NCBI GenBank assembly: GCA_026989045.1
Contig: JALSJY010000156.1
Location: 1-15,483 of the forward strand
Origin: Hyphomicrobiales bacterium
Lineage (GTDB): Bacteria > Pseudomonadota > Alphaproteobacteria > Rhizobiales > Devosiaceae
Length of the DNA stretch: 15,483 nt
Reading direction: 5' to 3'
The notes under the pieces are model-generated. The model did no database searches, was not told where the DNA came from, and was given only the letters and a program-made list of their open reading frames with translations. The position numbers were made by a program, and so were the translations under genes. Below are positions 1 to 6,122 of this stretch, piece after piece. Positions within the stretch are counted from its first letter, which is position 1, and each line of letters starts with the position of its first letter.

Positions 1-1
1 G

Positions 2-73
2 TTGCAAATGAGAGCCGCTAAGCGAATTAAGCTAGAGCTTGAAACGCAAAAGCAAGCAGTGATTGAAAGTTAG
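2..73 (+). CDS. C-terminal tail of an unidentified protein (partial)
   Basis: An open frame enters from the left edge and closes with TAG at 71-73, giving about 23 residues rich in Lys, Arg, Glu and Gln (ending in QKQAVIES). The composition suggests a charged, helical C-terminus. It is too short to assign a family. It is not the usual C-terminus of an aldehyde dehydrogenase. Its stop codon lies inside a 10-bp inverted repeat shared with the convergent regulator gene, which supports this frame as a real gene end. Confidence 0.45.
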   Translation: MQMRAAKRIKLELETQKQAVIES

Positions 74-96
74 ATCACTTCCTGAATGATCTAACT
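68..96. terminator. Bidirectional hairpin spanning two convergent stop codons
   Basis: AGTTAGATCA (68-77) and TGATCTAACT (87-96) form a perfect 10-bp stem with a 9-nt loop. Each arm contains the stop codon of one of the two convergent genes. There is no strong T-run on either side, so Rho-independent function is inferred from position and symmetry only. Confidence 0.5.
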
Positions 97-1068
97 ATCT
101 AACTCAAACCGCTTTATCTTCCTATGCAGTGTGGCGCGGCTTATGCCCATAGCTAAAGCTGCTTGGGTTATATTTCCGCCTGAGCGAGCCAGGGCTTGTT
201 TTACTGCTCTTTGGCCTGATTTCATATATTGGCCTGCTTCATCAATATCTTGTCCATTTAACGAAGATAGAGGAATGGCGGTTTTTAGATTTTTATCTCC
301 TAGCCCATAAATATGTCTAGCGCGCCGAGTTGCGCCAATCACCATATCATCGCCATCAACAGCTAACAGTGATGCGCCTTGATATTTTGGGTTTAGTTCG
401 TCATTTGATTGCGAATTAGTGAGAATAATTTTTGATCCTTCAAAATTCTGGCAAAAATTCTCGCTTTCAATTCGTAAAGCGGCGGCAATCACGCTATCGC
501 TTATTAGTTGTGAAAAGCCTTGGGTTAAATCTGCTCTACAAGATGAAACATCAAGCGCCCCCATTAGCTTGCCGACATGGTCAAAAATAGGTGCAGCAGA
601 GCAGGAAAAATCAATATTTTTTGAATGGAAATGCTGGTCTTTATGAATAGTTAGCGCTCGCTCTTCAATCAAACAAGTGCCAATTCCGTTTGTCCCTTCA
701 CTATCCTCACTCCATAAAGCCCCTGTCCAAAGCCCAAATTCGTTAAAGGTTTTATCGTCTGGCTCTGCTCCGCGCCGCGCAACAGGAACACCATTTGCAT
801 CGGCAAGTAACACGCAACAACCAACCGATCCTAGGGCAAGATAAAGCCTATCAAGGCGGGGGTTTGCGATATGAATTAGTGAGCCAATACGATCACGTGC
901 TTCATTAAGCTCGTAGCTTGAAAGTCTTTGTGGCGCTTTATAGTGATCTGGGTCAAGATTGTGCAGGTTTATTGAGCGTTGCCATGAGGCAACCACAGGG
1001 TTTTTTGTTGCCATGTTTGTGCTAATAGCATTCTCAATAAAATTAGCATGATTGCCACGTGTTCCCAA
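91..1068 (-). CDS. GAF-PAS-Fis-type HTH transcriptional regulator (AcoR-like, no AAA+ domain)
   Basis: A 325-residue regulator related to the N- and C-terminal parts of AcoR-type activators. Residues about 72-200 form a GAF sensor domain with the signatures SEGTNGIGTC (123-132) and FSCSAAPIFD (154-163), as in AcoR-like proteins. Residues about 231-258 (LLAVDGDDMVIGATRRARHI) resemble a shortened PAS core. Residues about 285-321 are a Fis-type helix-turn-helix (AVKQALARSGGNITQAALAM). The sigma-54 AAA+ ATPase normally between sensor and HTH is absent, so it should act without sigma-54 remodelling. The start is a TTG preceded by GGGAGG at 8-nt spacing, better supported than the internal ATG at codon 19. 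In related bacteria such regulators sit beside an aldehyde or alcohol dehydrogenase; here the divergent neighbour is a cupin gene. Confidence 0.85.
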   Translation of the reverse strand: MGTRGNHANFIENAISTNMATKNPVVASWQRSINLHNLDPDHYKAPQRLSSYELNEARDRIGSLIHIANPRLDRLYLALGSVGCCVLLADANGVPVARRGAEPDDKTFNEFGLWTGALWSEDSEGTNGIGTCLIEERALTIHKDQHFHSKNIDFSCSAAPIFDHVGKLMGALDVSSCRADLTQGFSQLISDSVIAAALRIESENFCQNFEGSKIILTNSQSNDELNPKYQGASLLAVDGDDMVIGATRRARHIYGLGDKNLKTAIPLSSLNGQDIDEAGQYMKSGQRAVKQALARSGGNITQAALAMGISRATLHRKIKRFELDS

Positions 1069-1189
1069 TCTATTTTCCTCCCAAAAAATGATTGCTAGAA
1101 GATAAGCATAGCAATATTATTTACTAAAGGAAAGATTTCTATTTTTAACCTTGAATAAGGACTGAAAAAATACAATCTAAGATATATAT

Positions 1190-1212
1190 TTAATAACTTA
1201 TTTAACAACTTA
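1190..1212 (+). promoter_or_regulatory. Tandem 11-bp repeats before the cupin start
   Basis: TTAATAACTTA (1190-1200) and TTAACAACTTA (1202-1212) are 12 bp apart and match at 10 of 11 positions, just upstream of the GGAG ribosome binding site of the cupin gene. They could be a regulator site or a chance feature of AT-rich leader DNA. The divergent GAF regulator would be the obvious candidate binder, but nothing in the sequence proves this. Confidence 0.25.
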
Positions 1213-1226
1213 AATGGAGAAATATT

Positions 1227-1616
1227 ATGAAGGGTTATGTTGCAGATATTGAAAAGCTTACTTTAGAAAATGAAAATTTTCGCCAAGTGTTATACACTGG
1301 CAAGCATATGCAATTGGTGCTTATGACTATAATGCCAAATGATGATATTGGTGAAGAAGTTCATGAGGGTCATGATCAGTTTTTTAGGATTGAAAGCGGT
1401 AATGGCGAAGTTCAAATAGATGATGTTGCTACAAAAATCAAAGATGATGATGTGGTGATTGTGCCAGCTGGTGCAAAACATAATGTGCTCAATACTGGCA
1501 ATGAGCCGCTAAAACTCTATACGCTTTATGGCCCACCAGAGCATAAAAATGGCACTGTTCATGCAACAAAAGCTGAAGCAGTTGAAGAGCATTTTGATGG
1601 CGAAACAAGCGAATAG
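1227..1616 (+). CDS. Single-domain cupin protein
   Basis: A 129-residue small cupin, probably cytoplasmic (no signal peptide). Motif 1 is GEEVHEGHDQFFRIESGNGE (42-61), with likely metal ligands His46, His49 or Gln51 and Glu56. Motif 2 is VPAGAKHNVLNTGN (79-92), with His85 as the remaining ligand. This matches the common bacterial family whose motif 1 reads HxxHDQF rather than the canonical HxH. A GGAG site precedes the ATG by 7 nt. The substrate is unknown: members may be metal-dependent isomerases, dioxygenases or sugar/small-molecule binders. It is transcribed divergently from the GAF regulator, which suggests but does not prove control by it. Confidence 0.85.
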   Translation: MKGYVADIEKLTLENENFRQVLYTGKHMQLVLMTIMPNDDIGEEVHEGHDQFFRIESGNGEVQIDDVATKIKDDDVVIVPAGAKHNVLNTGNEPLKLYTLYGPPEHKNGTVHATKAEAVEEHFDGETSE

Positions 1617-1712
1617 CTGTCGGGGTAGTTAGTGAAACGAGTGATGGAAACAATGTAAATAACTTTTTGGTTTGATTGTTGGCATTATATAATTTCTTGA
1701 CAGATTTTCTCT

Positions 1713-1823
1713 TTGCTGTCATTGCGAACCCTCTTCCTGAGCCTGTCGAAGGAAGGGGTGTGGCAATCCAGAAGAGCCATTCTTTGGACTGCTTCGTCAC
1801 TATGTTCCTCGCAGTGACAGCAA
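1713..1823. repeat. 111-bp dispersed-repeat element with 15-bp terminal inverted repeats
   Basis: TTGCTGTCATTGCGA (1713-1727) is matched by the inverted copy at 1809-1823 with a single mismatch. Between them lie segments such as CCTGAGCCTGTCGAAGGAAG and GGCAATCCAG, typical of small non-autonomous palindromic repeats scattered through many bacterial genomes. The element carries no gene of its own. It ends 22 nt before the start codon of the DUF3995 gene, so it forms that gene's upstream region and perhaps its mRNA leader. Confidence 0.7.
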
Positions 1824-1845
1824 CAAAAACAAAGGAAGATGAAAT

Positions 1846-2274
1846 ATGATTATGGGAATTGCATCACTGGTTTTTATACCGCTTTTGGCAATTGCACTAG
1901 TGCATTTTATCTGGGCGCTAGGTTTTAATTATCCAGTAAAAGACGAAAAAACTCTAGCGCAAACAGTGGCAGGATTTAAAGACATAGAAAAAATGCCGCC
2001 ACGTATAATGTCAGCATTAGTTGGCGCTGGAATATTAGGAGCAGGCATTTGGGTGCTGGCAATGGCCGACCCAATGCAAAGCCTTACCCTAACACTAGGC
2101 GGCGCAATATTGGCATTGGTATTTTTAGGGCGAGGCATATTTGGCTATACAAAAAAATGGGCAGAACTAACCCCCGAACAACCATTTCGAACTTTAGATA
2201 AAAAACTTTACTCACCACTTTGCATCGCCATTGGGGTAGGGATTTTATCTTTGGTTTTTTGGCGGGTTTTTTAG
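1846..2274 (+). CDS. DUF3995 family small membrane protein (copy 1)
   Basis: A 142-residue protein with four predicted membrane helices (about 4-24, 56-74, 78-100 and 121-141). Family-type motifs are HFIWALGFNYPVKDE (20-34) after helix 1 and FRTLDKKLYSPLC (114-126) before helix 4. It is clearly paralogous to the protein at 11704-12135, which has HLIWANGIYWPAKNE and FKTLDRALYAPLS in the same places. An AAGGA site lies 9 nt before this ATG, favouring it over the ATG two codons on. The function of DUF3995 is not known; it may be a small integral-membrane partner. It sits behind an inverted-repeat element and is not tightly linked to its neighbours. Confidence 0.75.
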   Translation: MIMGIASLVFIPLLAIALVHFIWALGFNYPVKDEKTLAQTVAGFKDIEKMPPRIMSALVGAGILGAGIWVLAMADPMQSLTLTLGGAILALVFLGRGIFGYTKKWAELTPEQPFRTLDKKLYSPLCIAIGVGILSLVFWRVF

Positions 2275-2387
2275 ATTATTTGCTAATAAGAAAATAACCA
2301 AGATAACAACAATTATAGACAATAAATCTCAATATCTAACAAATCCAACATAACCCTTCTCCGTTTTTAATTCCGCTTAGATGTGCT

Positions 2388-2466
2388 AATTTTGAATTTT
2401 GACAATATGCTTGGCATTTCAAAATTTCCGTGTCGCCCTTCCCCTCGCAGTAACGAAGTGATTGTA
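2388..2466. repeat. Remnant of the dispersed repeat plus a 9-bp inverted repeat
   Basis: CCTCGCAGTAAC (2443-2454) matches CCTCGCAGTGAC near the right end of the element at 1713-1823 at 11 of 12 positions, followed by GAAGTGATTG. Just left, AATTTTGAA (2388-2396) and TTCAAAATT (2418-2426) form a 9-bp inverted repeat. The segment reads as a decayed repeat fragment in the leader of the DUF779 gene. Confidence 0.35.
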
Positions 2467-2507
2467 ATAAAGTGAGTAAGAAAAAAGAACAATAAAAGGA
2501 AATCATA

Positions 2508-2840
2508 ATGCAAAATAAAGTTGAGGCAACCCAAGCTGCTTTAAGGCTAATCAAACAGCTTGAAGCTAAACATGGTGAGCTTATGTTTCATCAATCAGGT
2601 GGCTGTTGTGATGGCTCTGCCCCTATGTGTTATGCCAAGGGTGAGCTATTCTTAGGTGACAATGATATATTGCTAGGCAAAATTGGGGGCATGGAATTTT
2701 ACATCAGCGAAGATCAATATAAAGCTTGGAAATATCCGCACCTAACCATTGATGCGATAAAGGGCAATGGTGGTATGTTTTCACTTGATAATGGAACGGG
2801 CAAAAGATTTATCACCCGCTCCGAAACTTGTGAGGTTTAA
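2508..2840 (+). CDS. DUF779 family protein
   Basis: A 110-residue protein with the strongly conserved DUF779 core FHQSGGCCDGSAPMCY (27-42), followed by a GELFLGDNDILLG segment and a C-terminal GGMFSLDNGTGKRFITRS (88-105). The paired cysteines and His28 look suited to metal or redox chemistry, but the biochemical role of the family is not established. DUF779 genes usually stand next to an NAD-dependent aldehyde dehydrogenase and an AcoR-like regulator. Here the regulator is 1.4 kb away and no dehydrogenase is present. AAAGGA precedes the ATG. The gene ends 9 bp from the convergent diheme cytochrome gene. Confidence 0.85.
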   Translation: MQNKVEATQAALRLIKQLEAKHGELMFHQSGGCCDGSAPMCYAKGELFLGDNDILLGKIGGMEFYISEDQYKAWKYPHLTIDAIKGNGGMFSLDNGTGKRFITRSETCEV

Positions 2841-2849
2841 CGCCTGTTT

Positions 2850-3299
2850 TTAATCGTCGTCATAAATGCCCATTTCAGCGCCTTTATGACATGCTGCACA
2901 ATCTACAAAATCTTTTAGCTTTTTCTTCTTAAGCATATTCTTAGCTTCACGCTCACTATGCTCATGGGTAAACCAGCGCAACTCAGTGATGCGCTGAGGT
3001 GCAGGGTCACCCTTAAATTTCTTGCGGTTAGCATTAGCAACTAAATATGCTTCAATTTTACTAGCTGTCTCTTCATCAAGCGAAGCGTCTTCACCAAAGT
3101 GATTTTCAAGCTCATTCATCATTTTTTGCCATGATTCTTTTGGTAAAAATGCTGGCTGAAAGGCCAAGTGACATGCACCACATTCCTCTAACACCAACAA
3201 ATCTTTAATTGCTGGCACGTTATCATCATCACTAGCACTGGATATTGTTGGTGCTAATAATAATGGTAATGAAGCGATAGTTAAAATTAGTTTTTTCAT
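2850..3299 (-). CDS. Stand-alone periplasmic diheme cytochrome c (DHC family)
   Basis: A 149-residue exported cytochrome. An N-terminal signal peptide (about 1-22, MKKLILTIASLPLLLAPTIS and on) is followed by two heme c sites, CGACH at 40-44 and CAACH at 134-138, separated by the DHC-type stretch PKESW..MMNELENHFGEDASLDEET. This is the partner family of SHP in Rhodobacter-type clusters, passing electrons between a membrane cytochrome b and SHP. It is third in the operon, 102 bp after SHP. Its fold is repeated in the C-terminal domain of the cytochrome b gene product upstream (shared ECGxCH, LPKxSW, HFGEDA). An AAGGA site precedes the ATG. Confidence 0.88.
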   Translation of the reverse strand: MKKLILTIASLPLLLAPTISSASDDDNVPAIKDLLVLEECGACHLAFQPAFLPKESWQKMMNELENHFGEDASLDEETASKIEAYLVANANRKKFKGDPAPQRITELRWFTHEHSEREAKNMLKKKKLKDFVDCAACHKGAEMGIYDDD

Positions 3300-3334
3300 T
3301 TTCTTTTCCTTAATAATATAGTGGCGGGTGCTTT

Positions 3335-3353
3335 CCCCCTGTTAAACAGGGGG
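3335..3353 (-). promoter_or_regulatory. GC-rich intercistronic hairpin in the cytochrome operon
   Basis: CCCCCTGT (3335-3342) and ACAGGGGG (3346-3353) form a perfect 8-bp stem with a 3-nt loop, in otherwise AT-rich DNA between the SHP and DHC genes. No T-run follows on the minus strand. It is therefore more likely an mRNA-processing or stability element, or a partial attenuator, than a full terminator. Confidence 0.55.
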
Positions 3354-3401
3354 CAGGCTCGGATCTGGGCTAAAAAATCCAACGATGACAATAATATTGA
3401 A

Positions 3402-3815
3402 TCATTGTGAAATCATATAAGTAGTAAAATCTCCTTTTTCTAACGCTGTGCATTCACGACCAATCACTGATTTGCAATTGCGACGAAACCATTTTGCAAC
3501 CTTTTTAGGGTCAGTAAATCTATCAGGTGTTTTAGAAACAGCAATTGGGTCAATCGCTTTGCCCGCTCTTGTTTCACCTGCATTTGTAGCTGATGTTGAA
3601 TGACAAGAAGTGCAACTTGGTGTTTCTGGTTTTCCTGTGTTAAATGTTGCTAAATATAATTCTTTGCCACGATTAGCATCAAATCCAGCAAAATTTGCAT
3701 CATCTGCTTTTGCTTGAGCTGCAAATTCAGCCAAGATATCTTCTCTTGGCCCTGCATTGGCAACCATTGCTGGTATAAAGATAAATAGGCTTAATATTAC
3801 TAGTAATTTACGCAT
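3402..3815 (-). CDS. shp: SHP-type monoheme cytochrome c (DUF1924)
   Basis: A 137-residue exported heme protein of the sphaeroides heme protein (SHP) family. The signal peptide spans about 1-21 (ending VANA). The heme site CTSCH is at 68-72. The C-terminal block WFRRNCKSVIGREC (109-122) contains Asn113, positioned like the unusual asparagine heme ligand known for SHP, and two cysteines (114 and 122) that would form the family disulfide. SHP binds oxygen and small ligands at its heme when the Asn ligand is released; its physiological substrate is unsettled. The gene starts 17 bp after the cytochrome b stop with a clear AAAGGA site, so the two are co-transcribed. Confidence 0.88.
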   Translation of the reverse strand: MRKLLVILSLFIFIPAMVANAGPREDILAEFAAQAKADDANFAGFDANRGKELYLATFNTGKPETPSCTSCHSTSATNAGETRAGKAIDPIAVSKTPDRFTDPKKVAKWFRRNCKSVIGRECTALEKGDFTTYMISQ

Positions 3816-3832
3816 GTTTTTTCCTTTGTTAT

Positions 3833-4987
3833 TTAGTTAGTTTTGTCTTTTGCTTTTAGTATTTTTATATTCACATCGTCAAAGCGACCTGTTTTTGCGT
3901 CCCCATGACAGGCTTCACAATTCGCCTCTGAGTTAATGGGCTTTGCCTTGAAAATATCTTCATCAATTTTTGCATGGCGCAATTTCCAATAAGGCGTTGC
4001 GCTAATTTGCGTTGGCTTTTCTTTATCAACTATCAATAGATTATTCGCCGCTTCACTATCCCAATTTTCAGCTGAAAAAGAAGTTAGATATGCCAAAATT
4101 TCTTTTGCTGTTTCATCATCAAGATAAGCATCCTCACCAAAATGATCCTCCAGCTCGTCCATTAAAATTACCCATGATTTTTTAGGTAGCAAGCTTGGGT
4201 GATAGACAATATGGCAATCACCACATTCACTGTTATAAGTTTGTGAAATCGGCATATTGATAAAACCAGAAGCTGGCACTTTACTCATAAAAATAGAGCC
4301 ACCAATTAAAACTATTCCCAACCCAGCAATCGATATAACAGCAGGCACTAATAATTTTGGAGCAAGGCTTGGAGTGTTCTCACCCTCTGGAACAGACTTA
4401 TCACCATCAATCATAGATTTGGTCAAAGATGATTTGCTGATTTTACTTTCAAACATCACGCCAAAAATATGAAATAAAATCATGGCTATCAGGGAAAAGG
4501 CTAAAAACAGATGGATTTTACCTGCACTGCTACCCGTAGCGTAATCAACAAAGCCAGCAAAAGCGCCTAAATTTTCAACGCCGCCATAATTGATAAACCC
4601 ACTAAGCGAAATAAGCGCCAAAACCGCAATAAGAGCAAATACCATTAAAGCACCAAGCGGGTTATGCCCAAAAAAGTGCATCGGCTTACCTGCTTTTATT
4701 GCTTTTACATGGGCAATCAGAATTTTGGGTGAAAAAATAAAACTTGAAAAACGAGAATATTCAGGGCCAAAAAATCCCCAAGCAAGACGAAATACTAGCA
4801 AAGCAACAATACCATAACCAAGCCAAACATGAATGCTCAACCACCACTCAGGCGCAAAAAAGCCAGTGCCAAGAGCGCTAACCACAAGCACTAACTGCAA
4901 CCAGTGATAAATACGAGTTGGCAAATCCCAAATACGGATTTTTTTATCACCAGTATTTTTATCCTGAAATTTAGCTTTATTCTGCAC
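3833..4987 (-). CDS. Cytochrome b561 fused to a diheme cytochrome c domain
   Basis: A 384-residue fusion. Residues about 17-180 form a four-helix cytochrome b of the hydrogenase/b561 type (IRIWDLPTRIYHW start; His28, His53, His108, His159 and His173 as possible heme b ligands). A fifth helix at about 212-234 leads to an exposed DHC domain with CGDCH at 255-259 and CEACH at 357-361. The fusion would carry electrons from the quinone pool through b hemes straight to tethered c hemes, then to SHP and the free DHC encoded next. The start is uncertain: GTG at 4987 has GGA about 7 nt upstream, whereas the TTG at 4999, adding four codons, has no ribosome binding site. It is the first gene of a three-gene operon and lies behind an FNR/FixK-like site. 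Confidence 0.88.
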   Translation of the reverse strand: MQNKAKFQDKNTGDKKIRIWDLPTRIYHWLQLVLVVSALGTGFFAPEWWLSIHVWLGYGIVALLVFRLAWGFFGPEYSRFSSFIFSPKILIAHVKAIKAGKPMHFFGHNPLGALMVFALIAVLALISLSGFINYGGVENLGAFAGFVDYATGSSAGKIHLFLAFSLIAMILFHIFGVMFESKISKSSLTKSMIDGDKSVPEGENTPSLAPKLLVPAVISIAGLGIVLIGGSIFMSKVPASGFINMPISQTYNSECGDCHIVYHPSLLPKKSWVILMDELEDHFGEDAYLDDETAKEILAYLTSFSAENWDSEAANNLLIVDKEKPTQISATPYWKLRHAKIDEDIFKAKPINSEANCEACHGDAKTGRFDDVNIKILKAKDKTN

Positions 4988-5001
4988 TATATTTTCCAAA
5001 A

Positions 5002-5043
5002 ATCATAATCATAGCAATCTAATAGCATATTGATTCTGACCAA
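5002..5043 (-). promoter_or_regulatory. FNR/FixK-like box and -10 for the cytochrome b-SHP-DHC operon
   Basis: TTGATTCTGACCAA (5030-5043) matches the FNR/FixK consensus TTGAT-N4-ATCAA with one mismatch; the minus strand reads TTGGT-N4-ATCAA. On the minus strand a TATGAT hexamer lies at 5007-5002 (a second is at 5013-5008). The box centre to -10 distance is about 29.5 bp, the spacing expected of a class II FNR promoter centred at -41.5. Two TGTCAG direct repeats (5057-5062 and 5069-5074) lie just upstream. Confidence 0.55.
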
Positions 5044-5181
5044 TAAAAAACATGTCTGTCAGCTAATTGTCAGGTTAGGGGGTGGTTGGTTTTTTGATGG
5101 TGCGACTTGTTAGAATAGGACAAGTGAGTATATTGGCGCAAGACAGATATTTACCAAGCAATAAAACAGCAGTGCTAATGT

Positions 5182-5261
5182 GAAGCGAGCTTCAACGCGA
5201 GCCGATGCTAGTGCATCGCCCCGCTGGAGGGGCAGTGAACGACATAGCGCCATTTTGGCGC
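5182..5261. repeat. Array of four short perfect hairpins
   Basis: Four adjacent stem-loops sit in a GC-rich island: GAAGC/GCTTC (5182-5193), CGATGC/GCATCG with loop TAGT (5203-5218), CCCC/GGGG (5219-5232) and GCGCCA/TGGCGC with loop TTT (5247-5261). No coding frame fits. The array begins 39 bp beyond the tRNA 3' end, so it could be read as tRNA trailer on the minus strand. It could also be a decayed palindromic repeat element or a small structured RNA. Confidence 0.5.
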
Positions 5262-5299
5262 GTCATGGAGAGAGCGGTGCGCCCCGCGAAGCAAAAAAA

Positions 5300-5376
5300 T
5301 GGTGGGCCCGGTAGGACTCGAACCTACGACCAGACCGTTATGAGCGGTCGGCTCTAACCAACTGAGCTACAGGCCC
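5300..5376 (-). tRNA. tRNA with CAT anticodon (probably tRNA-Ile2, possibly tRNA-Met)
   Basis: A complete 77-nt cloverleaf with encoded CCA. The acceptor stem is GGGCCTG/CGGGCCC with one G-T wobble. The D arm is GCTC/GAGC, the anticodon stem GACCG/CGGTC, and the anticodon loop CTCATAA. The T arm contains GTTCGAGTC and the discriminator is A73. The CAT anticodon fits elongator Met or the isoleucine tRNA whose C34 is changed to lysidine by TilS. The C4-G69 and C5-G68 pairs favour the Ile2 type, as in known TilS substrates. A run of T follows the 3' end on the minus strand. Confidence 0.9.
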
Positions 5377-5419
5377 ATTTTATTCATCTATTCAGACGAA
5401 AAAAACATATAGCGCCTTG

Positions 5420-5447
5420 CTAATAGCAAAGAGAGCGTATCAATCAA
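5420..5447 (-). promoter_or_regulatory. Candidate sigma-70 promoter for the tRNA
   Basis: On the minus strand TTGATT (5447-5442), a 16-bp spacer and TATTAG (5425-5420) lie about 45-70 bp upstream of the tRNA 5' end. Each hexamer matches the consensus at four of six positions. Inferred from spacing only. Confidence 0.3.
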
Positions 5448-5603
5448 CAAAAATCTTCATTAAGGCGCATTTTTTTCTAATTTTACTGTTGTTTTTTGAA
5501 TAATAAGCAAAATACAGATTTTATTCACCGCTCGAGTAAAAGTGATTAGCATTTTCTTACACTTAACTTGACTTTATTGATATAAATTGCTGAAACACTA
5601 CTC

Positions 5604-5617
5604 ATGTCGGGGGACAT
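5604..5617 (+). promoter_or_regulatory. Leader palindrome before the cytochrome c gene
   Basis: ATGTC-GGGG-GACAT is a perfect 5-bp inverted repeat ending 28 nt before the start codon of the class I cytochrome c gene. An in-frame upstream ATG lies inside it but lacks a ribosome binding site. It may be an operator or a small mRNA hairpin. Confidence 0.35.
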
Positions 5618-5645
5618 TAACAAACCCGCTAAAAGGAAGAAAAAA

Positions 5646-6098
5646 ATGAAACGAATTCTATCACTAGCTATTATAGCTACAATGGTTGCATCACCCGTAT
5701 TTGCCTCTGGCAAAGGCGATGTAGAAGCAGGCAAAAAGGTTTTTAAAAAATGCGTTGCGTGTCATACAGTTGATGGCTCAACAAAGAAAAAATCAGGCCC
5801 ATCACTCGATAATCTATATGGTCGCACAGCTGGCACACTAGAGGGCTTTAAATTTTCAAAAGCAATGATCGCTGCTGGTGCAGAAGGCTGGGTGTGGACA
5901 CCTGAAACATTTGAAGCATATTTAGTAAACCCAAGAAAAGCTATCCCAAAAAATAAGATGGCATTTGCTGGCCTTAAAAAAGAAGAAGACATTATAAATG
6001 TTGAAGCTTATTTGCTTACTTTCTCACCTGATTTTGTAATGGGTGAAGGCGACGAAGATGATTCAGATGATAAAGATGAAGATAAAAAAAGCGACTAA
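5646..6098 (+). CDS. Exported class I cytochrome c (c2-like) with an acidic tail
   Basis: A 150-residue soluble electron carrier. The signal peptide spans 1-20 (MKRILSLAIIATMVASPVFA). The heme site CVACH is at 36-40, followed by GPSLDNLYGRTAGT (51-64), and the distal ligand is Met105 in PKNKMAFAG. This is the standard mitochondrial/c2 architecture with the F/Y-x-x-A-Y-L helix after it. Residues 133-150 form an added, highly acidic tail (EGDEDDSDDKDEDKK) that could shape docking to a partner. The ATG at 5646 has AGGA at 8 nt and begins directly with the signal peptide; an upstream in-frame ATG at 5604 adds a lysine-rich extension with no ribosome binding site. It probably serves a bc1 complex, oxidase or reductase encoded elsewhere. 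Confidence 0.9.
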   Translation: MKRILSLAIIATMVASPVFASGKGDVEAGKKVFKKCVACHTVDGSTKKKSGPSLDNLYGRTAGTLEGFKFSKAMIAAGAEGWVWTPETFEAYLVNPRKAIPKNKMAFAGLKKEEDIINVEAYLLTFSPDFVMGEGDEDDSDDKDEDKKSD

Positions 6099-6122
6099 AC
6101 TTTAGTTGATTTTTAATATTAA

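Noticed and set aside
1151..1176. TTGAAT and TACAAT as a promoter for the cupin gene
   Set aside because: The spacer is only 14 bp, too short for a normal sigma-70 promoter.
1069..1226. Sigma-54 promoter next to the AcoR-like regulator
   Set aside because: No GG-N10-GC element is visible and the regulator lacks the AAA+ domain.
1489..1800. Minus-strand open frame of about 100 codons across the cupin end and the repeat
   Set aside because: It overlaps a well-supported cupin gene and a palindromic element, and shows no family features or ribosome binding site.
5568..5586. TTGACT and TATAAA as a promoter for the cytochrome c gene
   Set aside because: They are 7 bp apart and cannot serve as a -35/-10 pair; no good partner is found for either at 16-18 bp.
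5604..5645. Upstream in-frame ATG giving the class I cytochrome c a lysine-rich N-terminal extension
   Set aside because: No ribosome binding site; the ATG at 5646 has AGGA at 8 nt and starts a textbook signal peptide.
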